Positions 1 through 11,176 of a stretch of 64,000 nucleotides of DNA are shown in pieces. Within the stretch, counting starts at the first letter, position 1; each line of letters starts with the position of its first letter. The stretch is from Karalla daura. Lineage: Eukaryota; Chordata; Actinopteri; Chaetodontiformes; Leiognathidae. Below the pieces are notes generated by a model. It worked only from the letters and a program-made list of their open reading frames with translations. It had not been told where the DNA came from and did not search any database. The translations under genes and the position numbers were made by a program. The DNA lies in assembly GCA_029224185.1 (NCBI GenBank), contig CM055189.1, positions 23,364,055 through 23,428,054 on the forward strand. The letters run 5' to 3'.

Positions 1-64
1 ATCCCGAGGCCGGCTGTGGCCCCGGAGCTGAGATATTAACCCTCGCCGAAAGTGAAAAAAACGA

Positions 65-155
65 CCACCCCGGACCTGTCGTTTTGGCCAAGATCCCGAC
101 CCCGAGCGAGCGAGCCCAAACCCACCATTTGGGGTGTGAGCCGCCTCCGGGGTGG
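65..155 (+). repeat. Internal 10-bp inverted repeat in each monomer (representative copy)
   Basis: The 10-mer 'ccaccccgga' (65-74, unit bases 36-45) is the exact reverse complement of 'tccggggtgg' (146-155, unit bases 117-126). The 71-base interval could form a loop. Both arms recur in nearly every unit, except those with the 'ccccgaacc' or 'ccccagacc' variants in the left arm. A shorter competing partner 'ccccgga' lies near the monomer end (unit 169-175). The right arm sits in one of the least variable parts of the monomer. Fold-back of single-stranded DNA or of a satellite transcript is possible in principle; no function is shown. Confidence 0.6.
95..123 (-). other. Possible long-loop G-quadruplex motif (representative copy, minus strand)
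   Basis: On the plus strand four C-runs occur in 29 bases: CCC (95-97), CCCC (100-103), CCC (115-117) and CCC (121-123). On the minus strand this reads as four G-runs with loops of 3, 11 and 2 bases. The 11-base middle loop exceeds the usual 7-base limit, so this is only a relaxed G4/i-motif candidate. Most units keep it; it is broken where 'gatcacg', 'aactcacc' or 'aaagccacc' variants occur, for example near 5758, 660 and 29144. Confidence 0.3.
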
Positions 156-619
156 CCCACGCTCACTGGAAAAAGCAATCCAGAGGCCGGCTGTGGCCAC
201 GGAGCTGAGATATTAACCCTCGCCGAAAGTGAAAAAAACGACCACCCCAGACCTGTCGTTTTGGCCAAGATCCCGACCCCGAGCGAGCGAGCCCAAACCC
301 ACCATTTGGGGTGTGAGCCGCCTCCGGGGTGGCCCACTCTCACTGGAAAATGCAATCCCGAGGCCGGCTGTGGCCCTGGAGCTGAGATATTAACCCTCGC
401 CGAAAGTGAAAAAAACGACCACCCCGGACCTGTCGTTTTGGCCGAGATCCCGACCCCGAGCGAGCGAGCCCAAACCCACGATGTGGGCTGTGAGCCGCCT
501 CCGGGGTGGCCCACGCTCACTTGAAAAAGCGATCGCGAGGCCGGCTGTGGCCCCGGAGCTGAGATATTAACCCTCGCCGAAAGTGAAAAAAACGACCACC
601 CCGGACCTGTCGTTTCGGC

Positions 620-629
620 CGGGATCCCG
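620..629. other. 10-bp perfect palindrome with a BamHI site, in 'tttcggccggg' type units
   Basis: 'cgggatcccg' (unit bases 60-69) is self-complementary and contains GGATCC. It is present only in units of the 'ggccggg' type; 'ggccaag' and 'ggccgag' units have lost the left half. Its distribution therefore tracks monomer type, and BamHI digestion would be expected to give fragments in multiples of 177 bp. It also lies inside the loop of the longer inverted repeat of the same monomer. Confidence 0.75.
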
Positions 630-1091
630 ACCCCGAGCGAGCGAGCCCAAACTCACCATTTGGGGTGTGAGCCGCCTCCGGGGTGGCCCACGCTCACTGG
701 AAAAAGCAATCCCGAGGCCGGCTGTGGCCCCGGAGCTGAGATATTAACCCTCGCCGAAAGTGAAAAAAACGACCACCCCGGACCTGTCGTTTCGGCCGGG
801 ATCCCGACCCCGAGCGAGCGAGCCCAAACCCACGATTTGGGGTGTGAGCCGCCTCCGGGGTGGCCCACGCTCACTGGAAAAAGCAATCCAGAGGCCGGCT
901 GTGGCCCCGGAGCTGAGATATTAACCCTCGCCGAAAGTGAAAAAAACGACCACCCCGGACCTGTCGTTTTGGCCAAGATCCCGACCCCGAGCGAGCGAGC
1001 CCAAACCCACCATTTGGGGTGTGAGCCGCCTCCGGGGTGGCCCACTCTCACTGGAAAATGCAATCCCGAGGCCGGCTGTGGCCCTGGAGCT

Positions 1092-1267
1092 GAGATATTA
1101 ACCCTCGCCGAAAGTGAAAAAAAGACCACCCCGGACCTGTCGTTTTGGCCAAGATCCCGACCCCGAGCGAGCGAGCCCAAACTCACCATTTGGGGTGTGA
1201 GCCGCCTCCGGGGTGGCCCACGCTCACTGGAAAAAGCAATCCCGAGGCCGGCTGTGGCCCCGGAGCT
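1092..1267 (+). other. 176-bp monomer with one-base deletion (1 of 5)
   Basis: The C that normally follows the A7 tract is missing between 1123 and 1124, giving 'gtgaaaaaaagacc'. The unit also carries the 'ccctgg' context upstream and 'ggccaag' downstream, shared with three of the other four deletion units. It shifts both long open frames by one base. Confidence 0.95.
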
Positions 1268-3950
1268 GAGATATTAACCCTCGCCGAAAGTGAAAAAAAC
1301 GACCACCCCGGACCTGTCGTTTCGGCCGGGATCCCGACCCCGAGCGAGCGAGCCCAAACCCACGATTTGGGGTGTGAGCCGCCTCCGGGGTGGCCCACGC
1401 TCACTGGAAAAAGCAATCCCGAGGCCGGCTGTGGCCCCGGAGCTGAGATATTAACCCTCGCCGAAAGTGAAAAAAACGACCACCCCGGACCTGTCGTTTT
1501 GGCCGAGATCCCGACCCCGAGCGAGCGAGCCCAAACCCACGATGTGGGCTGTGAGCCGCCTCCGGGGTGGCCCACGCTCACTGGAAAAAGCAATCCAGAG
1601 GCCGGCTGTGGCCCCGGAGCTGAGATATTAACCCTCGCCGAAAGTGAAAAAAACGACCACCCCGGACCTGTCGTTTCGGCCGGGATCCCGACCCCGCGCG
1701 AGCGAGCCCAAACCCATAATTTGGGGTGTGAGCCGCCTCCGGGGTGGCCCACTCTCACTGGAAAATGCAATCCCGAGGCCGGCTGTGGCCCTGGAGCTGA
1801 GATATTAACCCTCGCCGAAAGTGAAAAAAACGACCACCCCGGACCTGTCGTTTCGGCCGGGATCCCGACCCCGAGCGAGCGAGCCCAAACCCACGATGTG
1901 GGCTGTGAGCCGCCTCCGGGGTGGCCCACGCTCACTGGAAAAAGCAATCCAGAGGCCGGCTGTGGCCCCGGAGCTGAGATATTAACCCTCGCCGAAAGTG
2001 AAAAAAACGACCACCCCGGACCTGTCGTTTCGGCCGGGATCCCGACCCCGCGCGAGCGAGCCCAAACCCATAATTTGGGGTGTGAGCCGCCTCCGGGGTG
2101 GCCCACTCTCACTGGAAAATGCAATCCCGAGGCCGGCTGTGGCCCTGGAGCTGAGATATTAACCCTCGCCGAAAGTGAAAAAAACGACCACCCCGGACCT
2201 GTCGTTTCGGCCGGGATCCCGACCCCGAGCGAGCGAGCCCAAACCCACGATTTGGGGTGTGAGCCGCCTCCGGGGTGGCCCACGCTCACTGGAAAAAGCA
2301 ATCCCGAGGCCGGCTGTGGCCCCGGAGCTGAGATATTAACCCTCGCCGAAAGTGAAAAAATAGACCACCCCGGACCTGTCGTTTCGGCCGGGATCCCGAC
2401 CCCGAGCGAGCGAGCCCAAACCCACCATTTGGGGTGTGAGCCGCCTCCGGGGTGGCCCACGCTCACTGGAAAATGCAATCCCGAGGCCGGCTGTGGCCCT
2501 GGAGCTGAGATATTAACCCTCGCCGAAAGTGAAAAAAACGACCACCCCGGACCTGTCGTTTTGGCCGAGATCCCGACCCCGTGCGAGCGAGCCCAAACCC
2601 ACGATGTGGGCTGTGAGCCGCCTCCGGGGTGGCCCACGCTCACTGGAAAAAGCAATCCAGAGGCCGGCTGTGGCCCCGGAGCTGAGATATTAACCCTCGC
2701 CGAAAGTGAAAAAAACGACCACCCCGGACCTGTCGTTTTGGCCGAGATCCCGACCCCGAGCGAGCGAGCCCAAACCCACGATGTGGGCTGTGAGCCGCCT
2801 CCGGGGTGGCCCACGCTCACTTGAAAAAGCAATCCCGAGGCCGGCTGTGGCCCCGGAGCTGAGATATTAACCCTCGCCGAAAGTGAAAAAAACGACCACC
2901 CCAGACCTGTCGTTTTGGCCAAGATCCCGACCCCGAGCGAGCGAGCCCAAACCCACCATTTGGGGTGTGAGCCGCCTCCGGGGTGGCCCACTGTCACTGG
3001 AAAATGCAATCCCGAGGCCGGCTGTGGCCCTGGAGCTGAGATATTAACCCTCGCCGAAAGTGAAAAAAACGACCACCCCGGACCTGTCGTTTTGGCCGAG
3101 ATCCCGACCCCGAGCGAGCGAGCCAAAACCCACGATGTGGGCTGTGGGCCGCCTCCGGGGTGGCCCACGCTCACTTGAAAAAGCGATCCCGAGGCCGGCT
3201 GTGGCCCCGGAGCTGAGATATTAACCCTCGCCGAAAGTGAAAAAAACGACCACCCCGGACCTGTCGTTTCGGCCGGGATCCCGACCCCGAGCGAGCGAGC
3301 CCAAACTCACCATTTGGGGTGTGAGCCGCCTCCGGGGTGGCCCACGCTCACTGGAAAAAGCAATCCCGAGGCCGGCTGTGGCCCCGGAGCTGAGATATTA
3401 ACCCTCGCCGAAAGTGAAAAAAACGACCACCCCGGACCTGTCGTTTCGGCCGGGATCCCGACCCCGAGCGAGCGAGCCCAAACCCACGATTTGGGGTGTG
3501 AGCCGCCTCCGGGGTGGCCCACGCTCACTGGAAAAAGCAATCCCGAGGCCGGCTGTGGCCCCGGAGCTGAGATATTAACCCTCGCCGAAAGTGAAAAAAA
3601 CGACCACCCCGGACCTGTCGTTTTGGCCAAGATCCCGACCCCGAGCGAGCGAGCCCAAACCCACCATTTGGGGTGTGAGCCGCCTCCGGGGTGGCCCACG
3701 CTCACTGGAAAAAGCAATCCAGAGGCCGGCTGTGGCCACGGAGCTGAGATATTAACCCTCGCCGAAAGTGAAAAAAACGACCACCCCAGACCTGTCGTTT
3801 TGGCCAAGATCCCGACCCCGAGCGAGCGAGCCCAAACCCACCATTTGGGGTGTGAGCCGCCTCCGGGGTGGCCCACTCTCACTGGAAAATGCAATCCCGA
3901 GGCCGGCTGTGGCCCTGGAGCTGAGATATTAACCCTCGCCGAAAGTGAAA
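1145..3950 (+). repeat. Duplicated block, copy 1 (56-57-unit offset; partner at about 11.05-14.04 kb)
   Basis: Matches the right-hand block at offset 9909 (56 x 177 minus 3) up to about 2.83 kb, then at offset 10086 (57 x 177 minus 3) to about 3.95 kb. Shared rare variants include 'gaaaaaatagacc' (t at 2361 and 12270), 'cataatttgg', 'ccccgtgcg' (near 2580 and 12489), and 'gagccaaaacc' with 'gtgggccgcc' (near 3120-3150 and 13206-13236). The change of offset means one complete monomer was gained or lost in one copy near 2.83-2.90 kb. The first unit (1145-1230) belongs to a different type in the two copies. Confidence 0.82.
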
Positions 3951-4499
3951 AAAACGACCACCCCGGACCTGTCGTTTTGGCCGAGATCCCGACCCCGAGC
4001 GAGCGAGCCCAAACCCACGATGTGGGCTGTGAGCCGCCTCCGGGGTGGCCCACGCTCACTTGAAAAAGCGATCGCGAGGCCGGCTGTGGCCCCGGAGCTG
4101 AGATATTAACCCTCGCCGAAAGTGAAAAAAACGACCACCCCGGACCTGTCGTTTCGGCCGGGATCCCGACCCCGAGCGAGCGAGCCCAAACTCACCATTT
4201 GGGGTGTGAGCCGCCTCCGGGGTGGCCCACGCTCACTGGAAAAAGCAATCCCGAGGCCGGCTGTGGCCCCGGAGCTGAGATATTAACCCTCGCCGAAAGT
4301 GAAAAAAACGACCACCCCGGACCTGTCGTTTCGGCCGGGATCCCGACCCCGAGCGAGCGAGCCCAAACCCACGATTTGGGGTGTGAGCCGCCTCCGGGGT
4401 GGCCCACGCTCACTGGAAAAAGCAATCCAGAGGCCGGCTGTGGCCCCGGAGCTGAGATATTAACCCTCGCCGAAAGTGAAAAAAACGACCACCCCGGAC

Positions 4500-7400
4500 C
4501 TGTCGTTTTGGCCAAGATCCCGACCCCGAGCGAGCGAGCCCAAACCCACCATTTGGGGTGTGAGCCGCCTCCGGGGTGGCCCACTCTCACTGGAAAATGC
4601 AATCCCGAGGCCGGCTGTGGCCCTGGAGCTGAGATATTAACCCTCGCCGAAAGTGAAAAAAAGACCACCCCGGACCTGTCGTTTTGGCCAAGATCCCGAC
4701 CCCGAGCGAGCGAGCCCAAACTCACCATTTGGGGTGTGAGCCGCCTCCGGGGTGGCCCACGCTCACTGGAAAAAGCAATCCCGAGGCCGGCTGTGGCCCC
4801 GGAGCTGAGATATTAACCCTCGCCGAAAGTGAAAAAAACGACCACCCCGGACCTGTCGTTTCGGCCGGGATCCCGACCCCGAGCGAGCGAGCCCAAACCC
4901 ACGATTTGGGGTGTGAGCCGCCTCCGGGGTGGCCCACGCTCACTGGAAAAAGCAATCCCGAGGCCGGCTGTGGCCCCGGAGCTGAGATATTAACCCTCGC
5001 CGAAAGTGAAAAAAACGACCACCCCGGACCTGTCGTTTTGGCCGAGATCCCGACCCCGAGCGAGCGAGCCCAAACCCACCATTTGGGGTGTGAGCCGCCT
5101 CCGGGGTGGCCCACGCTCCCTGGAAAAAGCGATCCCGAGGCCGGCTGTGGCCCCGGAGCTGAGATATTAACCCTCGCCGAAAGTGAAAAAAACGACCACC
5201 CCGAACCTGTCGTTTCGGCCGGGATCCCGACCCCGCGCGAGCGAGCCCAAACCCACCATTTGGGGTGTGAGCCGCCTCCGGGGTGGCCCACTCTCACTGG
5301 AAAATGCAATCCCGAGGCCGGCTGTGGCCCTGGAGCTGAGATATTAACCCTCGCCGAAAGTGAAAAAAACGACCACCCCGGACCTGTCGTTTCGGCCGGG
5401 ATCCCGACCCCGAGCGAGCGAGCCCAAACCCACGATTTGGGGTGTGAGCCGCCTCCGGGGTGGCCCACGCTCACTGGAAAAAGCAATCCCGAGGCCGGCT
5501 GTGGCCCCGGAGCTGAGATATTAACCCTCGCCGAAAGTGAAAAAAACGACCACCCCGGACCTGTCGTTTTGGCCAAGATCCCGACCCCGAGCGAGCGAGC
5601 CCAAACCCACCATTTGGGGTGTGAGCCGCCTCCGGGGTGGCTCACGCTCACTGGAAAATGCAATCCCGAGGCCGGCTGTGGCCCTGGAGCTGAGATATTA
5701 ACCCTCGCCGAAAGTGAAAAAAACGACCACCCCGGACCTGTCGTTTTGGCCGAGATCACGACCCCGAGCGAGCGAGCCCAAACCCACGATGTGGGCTGTG
5801 AGCCGCCTCCGGGGTGGCCCACGCTCACTGGAAAAAGCAAACCAGAGGCCGGCTGTGGCCCCGGAGCTGAGATATTAACCCTCGCCGAAAGTGAAAAAAA
5901 CGACCACCCCGGACCTGTCGTTTCGGCCGGGATCCCGACCCCGAGCGAGCGAGCCCAAACCCACCATTTGGGGTGTGAGCCGCCTCCGGGGTGGCCCACG
6001 CTCACTGGAAAAAGCAATCCCGAGGCCGGCTGTGGCCCCGGAGCTGAGATATTAACCCTCGCCGAAAGTGAAAAAAACGACCACCCCGGACCTGTCGTTT
6101 TGGCCGAGATCCCGACCCCGAGCGAGCGAGCCCAAACCCACCATTTGGGGTGTGAGCCGCCTCCGGGGTGGCCCACGCTCACTGGAAAAAGCGATCCCGA
6201 GGCCGGCTGTGGCCCCGGAGCTGAGATATTAACCCTCGCCGAAAGTGAAAAAAACGACCACCCCGAACCTGTCGTTTCGGCCGGGATCCCGACCCCGCGC
6301 GAGCGAGCCCAAACCCACCATTTGGGGTGTGAGCCGCCTCCGGGGTGGCCCACTCTCACTGGAAAATGCAATCCCGAGGCCGGCTGTGGCCCTGGAGCTG
6401 AGATATTAACCCTCGCCGAAAGTGAAAAAAACGACCACCCCGGACCTGTCGTTTCGGCCGGGATCCCGACCCCGAGCGAGCGAGCCCAAACCCACGATTT
6501 GGGGTGTGAGCCGCCTCCGGGGTGGCCCACGCTCACTGGAAAAAGCAATCCCGAGGCCGGCTGTGGCCCCGGAGCTGAGATATTAACCCTCGCCGAAAGT
6601 GAAAAAAACGACCACCCCGGACCTGTCGTTTTGGCCAAGATCCCGACCCCGAGCGAGCGAGCCCAAACCCACCATTTGGGGTGTGAGCCGCCTCCGGGGT
6701 GGCCCACTCTCACTGGAAAATGCAATCCCGAGGCCGGCTGTGGCCCTGGAGCTGAGATATTAACCCTCGCCGAAAGTGAAAAAAACGACCACCCCGGACC
6801 TGTCGTTTTGGCCGAGATCCCGACCCCGAGCGAGCGAGCCCAAACCCACGATGTGGGCTGTGAGCCGCCTCCGGGGTGGCCCACGCTCACTGGAAAAAGC
6901 GATCCCGAGGCCGGCTGTGGCCCCGGAGCTGAGATTCTAACCCTCGCCGAAAGTGAAAAAAACGACCACCCCGGACCTGTCGTTTTGGCCGAGATCCCGA
7001 CCCCGAGCGAGCGAGCCCAAACCCACCATTTGGGGTGTGAGCCGCCTCCGGGGTGGCCCACTCTCACTGGAAAATGCAATCCCGAGGCCGGCTGTGGCCC
7101 TGGAGCTGAGATATTAACCCTCGCCGAAAGTGAAAAAAACGACCACCCCGGACCTGTCGTTTTGGCCGAGATCCCGACCCCGAGCGAGCGAGCCCAAACC
7201 CACGATGTGGGCTGTGAGCCGCCTCCGGGGTGGCCCACGCTCACTGGAAAAAGCGATCCCGAGGCCGGCTGTGGCCCCGGAGCTGAGATTTTAACCCTCG
7301 CCGAAAGTGAAAAAAACGACCACCCCGGACCTGTCGTTTTGGCCGAGATCCCGACCCCGAGCGAGCGAGCCCAAACCCATCATTTGGGGTGTGAGCCGCC

Positions 7401-10170
7401 TCCGGGGTGGCCCACGCTCACTGGAAAAAGCGATCCCGAGGCCGGCTGTGGCCCCGGAGCTGAGATATTAACCCTCGCCGAAAGTGAAAAAAACGACCAC
7501 CCCGAACCTGTCGTTTCGGCCGGGATCCCGACCCCGCGCGAGCGAGCCCAAACCCACCATTTGGGGTGTGAGCCGCCTCCGGGGTGGCCCACTCTCACTG
7601 GAAAAAGCAATCCCGAGGCCGGCTGTGGCCCTGGAGCTGAGATATTAACCCTCGCCGAAAGTGAAAAAAACGACCACCCCGGACCTGTCGTTTCGGCCGG
7701 GATCCCGACCCCGAGCGAGCGAGCCCAAACCCACGATTTGGGGTGTGAGCCGCCTCCGGGGTGGCCCACGCTCACTGGAAAAAGCAATCCCGAGGCCGGC
7801 TGTGGCCCCGGAGCTGAGATATTAACCCTCGCCGAAAGTGAAAAAAACGACCACCCCGGACCTGTCGTTTTGGCCAAGATCCCGACCCCGAGCGAGCGAG
7901 CCCAAACCCACCATTTGGGGTGTGAGCCGCCTCCGGGGTGGCCCACTCTCACTGGAAAATGCAATCCCGAGGCCGGCTGTGGCCCTGGAGCTGAGATATT
8001 AACCCTCGCCGAAAGTGAAAAAAACGACCACCCCGGACCTGTCGTTTTGGCCGAGATCCCGACCCCGAGCGAGCGAGCCCAAACCCACGATGTGGGCTGT
8101 GAGCCGCCTCCGGGGTGGCCCACGCTCACTGGAAAAAGCGATCCCGAGGCCGGCTGTGGCCCCGGAGCTGAGATTTTAACCCTCGCCGAAAGTGAAAAAA
8201 ACGACCACCCCGGACCTGTCGTTTTGGCCAAGATCCCGACCCCAAGCGAGCGAGCCCAAACCCACCATTTGGGGTGTGAGCCGCCTCCGGGGTGGCCCAC
8301 GCTCACTGGAAAATGCAATCCCGAGGCCGGCTGTGGCCCCGGAGCTGAGATTTTAACCCTCGCCGAAAGTGAAAAAAACGACCACCCCGGACCTGTCGTT
8401 TTGGCCGAGATCCCGACCCCGAGCGAGCGAGCCCAAACCCACCATTTGGGGTGTGAGCCGCCTCCGGGGTGGCCCACGCTCACTGGAAAAAGCGATCCCG
8501 AGGCCGGCTGTGGCCCCGGAGCTGAGATATTAACCCTCGCCGAAAGTGAAAAAAACGACCACCCCGAACCTGTCGTTTCGGCCGGGATCCCGACCCCGCG
8601 CGAGCGAGCCCAAACCCACCATTTGGGGTGTGAGCCGCCTCCGGGGTGGCCCACTCTCACTGGAAAAAGCAATCCCGAGGCCGGCTGTGGCCCTGGAGCT
8701 GAGATATTAACCCTCGCCGAAAGTGAAAAAAACGACCACCCCGGACCTGTCGTTTCGGCCGGGATCCCGACCCCGAGCGAGCGAGCCCAAACCCACGATT
8801 TGGGGTGTGAGCCGCCTCCGGGGTGGCCCACGCTCACTGGAAAAAGCAATCCCGAGGCCGGCTGTGGCCCCGGAGCTGAGATATTAACCCTCGCCGAAAG
8901 TGAAAAAAACGACCACCCCGGACCTGTCGTTTTGGCCAAGATCCCGACCCCGAGCGAGCGAGCCCAAACCCACCATTTGGGGTGTGAGCCGCCTCCGGGG
9001 TGGCCCACGCTCACTGGAAAAAGCAATCCCGAGGCCGGCTGTGGCCCCGGAGCTGAGATATTAACCCTCGCCGAAAGTGAAAAAAACGACCACCCCGGAC
9101 CTGTCGTTTTGGCCGAGATCCCGACCCCGAGCGAGCGAGCCCAAACCCACCATTTGGGGTGTGAGCCGCCTCCGGGGTGGCCCACGCTCCCTGGAAAAAG
9201 CGATCCCGAGGCCGGCTGTGGCCCCGGAGCTGAGATATTAACCCTCGCCGAAAGTGAAAAAAACGACCACCCCGAACCTGTCGTTTCGGCCGGGATCCCG
9301 ACCCCGCGCGAGCGAGCCCAAACCCACCATTTGGGGTGTGAGCCGCCTCCGGGGTGGCCCACTCTCACTGGAAAATGCAATCCCGAGGCCGGCTGTGGCC
9401 CTGGAGCTGAGATATTAACCCTCGCCGAAAGTGAAAAAAACGACCACCCCGGACCTGTCGTTTCGGCCGGGATCCCGACCCCGAGCGAGCGAGCCCAAAC
9501 CCACGATTTGGGGTGTGAGCCGCCTCCGGGGTGGCCCACGCTCACTGGAAAAAGCAATCCCGAGGCCGGCTGTGGCCCCGGAGCTGAGATATTAACCCTC
9601 GCCGAAAGTGAAAAAAACGACCACCCCGGACCTGTCGTTTTGGCCAAGATCCCGACCCCGAGCGAGCGAGCCCAAACCCACCATTTGGGGTGTGAGCCGC
9701 CTCCGGGGTGGCTCACGCTCACTGGAAAATGCAATCCCGAGGCCGGCTGTGGCCCTGGAGCTGAGATATTAACCCTCGCCGAAAGTGAAAAAAACGACCA
9801 CCCCGGACCTGTCGTTTTGGCCGAGATCACGACCCCGAGCGAGCGAGCCCAAACCCACGATGTGGGCTGTGAGCCGCCTCCGGGGTGGCCCACGCTCACT
9901 GGAAAAAGCAAACCAGAGGCCGGCTGTGGCCCCGGAGCTGAGATATTAACCCTCGCCGAAAGTGAAAAAAACGACCACCCCGGACCTGTCGTTTCGGCCG
10001 GGATCCCGACCCCGAGCGAGCGAGCCCAAACCCACCATTTGGGGTGTGAGCCGCCTCCGGGGTGGCCCACGCTCACTGGAAAAAGCAATCCCGAGGCCGG
10101 CTGTGGCCCCGGAGCTGAGATATTAACCCTCGCCGAAAGTGAAAAAAACGACCACCCCGGACCTGTCGTT
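4500..10170 (+). repeat. Large duplicated block, copy 1 (53-unit offset)
   Basis: About 5.7 kb that recurs at about 13.88-19.55 kb with a constant offset of 9378 (53 x 177 minus 3). Matching markers include 'gctccctgg' (5115, 9186), 'ggctcacgc' (5641, 9712), 'gatcacgac' (near 5757), 'agattctaac' (near 6936) and the 'cccatcattt' variant (7380). Internally it holds one complete and one partial 23-unit HOR: the 'gctccctgg', 'ggctcac' and 'gcaaacc' markers each repeat after 4071 bases. I saw no difference between the two copies but did not compare them base by base. Edges are approximate (within about one unit). Confidence 0.8.
4631..4806 (+). other. 176-bp monomer with one-base deletion (2 of 5)
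   Basis: The same C after the A7 tract is lost, between 4662 and 4663. It lies 3539 bases from the first deletion unit with the same flanking haplotype, so it is a duplicate of that event rather than a new mutation. Confidence 0.95.
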
Positions 10171-10470
10171 TCGGCCGGGATCCCGACCCCGAGCGAGCGA
10201 GCCCAAACCCACGATTTGGGGTGTGAGCCGCCTCCGGGGTGGCCCACGCTCACTGGAAAAAGCAATCCAGAGGCCGGCTGTGGCCCCGGAGCTGAGATAT
10301 TAACCCTCGCCGAAAGTGAAAAAAACGACCACCCCGGACCTGTCGTTTTGGCCAAGATCCCGACCCCGAGCGAGCGAGCCCAAACCCACCATTTGGGGTG
10401 TGAGCCGCCTCCGGGGTGGCCCACTCTCACTGGAAAATGCAATCCCGAGGCCGGCTGTGGCCCTGGAGCT

Positions 10471-10646
10471 GAGATATTAACCCTCGCCGAAAGTGAAAAA
10501 AAGACCACCCCGGACCTGTCGTTTTGGCCAAGATCCCGACCCCGAGCGAGCGAGCCCAAACTCACCATTTGGGGTGTGAGCCGCCTCCGGGGTGGCCCAC
10601 TCTCACTGGAAAAAGCAATCCCGAGGCCGGCTGTGGCCCCGGAGCT
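10471..10646 (+). other. 176-bp monomer with one-base deletion (3 of 5)
   Basis: The C after the A7 tract is lost between 10502 and 10503. It is 5840 bases (33 x 177 minus 1) from the second deletion unit. The downstream unit differs slightly, with 'cccactctc' after the 'actcacc' variant. Confidence 0.95.
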
Positions 10647-11000
10647 GAGATATTAACCCTCGCCGAAAGTGAAAAAAACGACCACCCCGGACCTGTCGTT
10701 TCGGCCGGGATCCCGACCCCGAGCGAGCGAGCCCAAACCCACGATTTGGGGTGTGAGCCGCCTCCGGGGTGGCCCACGCTCACTGGAAAAAGCAATCCAG
10801 AGGCCGGCTGTGGCCCCGGAGCTGAGATATTAACCCTCGCCGAAAGTGAAAAAAACGACCACCCCGGACCTGTCGTTTTGGCCAAGATCCCGACCCCGAG
10901 CGAGCGAGCCCAAACCCACCATTTGGGGTGTGAGCCGCCTCCGGGGTGGCCCACTCTCACTGGAAAATGCAATCCCGAGGCCGGCTGTGGCCCTGGAGCT

Positions 11001-11176
11001 GAGATATTAACCCTCGCCGAAAGTGAAAAAAAGACCACCCCGGACCTGTCGTTTTGGCCGAGATCCCGACCCCGAGCGAGCGAGCCCAAACCCACGATGT
11101 GGGCTGTGAGCCGCCTCCGGGGTGGCCCACGCTCACTGGAAAAAGCAATCCCGAGGCCGGCTGTGGCCCCGGAGCT
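11001..11176 (+). other. 176-bp monomer with one-base deletion (4 of 5)
   Basis: The C after the A7 tract is lost between 11032 and 11033, three units (530 bases) after the third. Unlike the others it is followed by 'ttttggccgag' and 'gatgtgggc', so a block junction or conversion tract ends close to the deletion. Confidence 0.95.

Larger units (their letters stand above)
30..206 (+). repeat. Representative 177-bp monomer, with anatomy of conserved and variable sites
   Basis: Unit numbering used throughout starts at the 'gag' of 'gagatattaac' (position 30 here). The consensus has 60 C, 53 G, 40 A and 24 T (64% GC). Unit bases 1-32 are A-rich and end in an A7 tract (26-32; here 55-61); a second A-run lies at 141-145; the rest is GC-rich. 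Nearly invariant stretches are about 8-42 and 107-126. Recurrent variants fall at 6 (A/T), 43-44 (GG/AG/GA), 56 with 61-62 (C..GG, T..AA or T..GA), 75-76 (GA, AA, GC), 92-93, 96-97, 100 with 105-106, 131-132, 135-136, 145, 148, 153, 157, 159 and 170-171. Variants at 56/61/62, 97/100/105 and 132/145/148/171 tend to travel together. This gives a few main monomer types: 'tttcggccggg' with 'gatttgg'; 'ttttggccaag' with 'catttgg' and 'actctc'; 'ttttggccgag' with 'gatgtgggc'. Confidence 0.93.
1..4728 (+). repeat. Left HOR domain: block of about 1.2 kb repeated 20 units apart
   Basis: Bases about 1-1190 recur at about 3540-4728 with an offset of 3539, which is 20 x 177 minus 1. Shared rare markers include 'gatcgcgagg' (near 531 and 4070), the 'cacttgaaaa' variant (522 and 4061), 'ggccacgg' (near 197 and 3736) and the one-base deletion (after 1123 and after 4662). 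The minus 1 arises because one 176-bp unit lies between compared points. The intervening 1.2-3.5 kb belongs to a different duplicated block, also found at 11-14 kb. Confidence 0.8.

Noticed and set aside
111..123. Telomere-like repeat in 'gcccaaaccca' and 'taaccct'
   Set aside because: Only one or two degenerate words per monomer, without tandem hexamer or heptamer runs.
30..206. CENP-B box
   Set aside because: The 17-bp pattern with TTCG, central A and CGGG at fixed spacing was not met on either strand; 'ttcggccggg' has the right words but the spacing is 2 instead of 7.
30..206. tRNA-, 5S- or SINE-derived monomer
   Set aside because: No convincing A box and B box pair, no cloverleaf and no poly-A tail structure; the A7 tract is internal.
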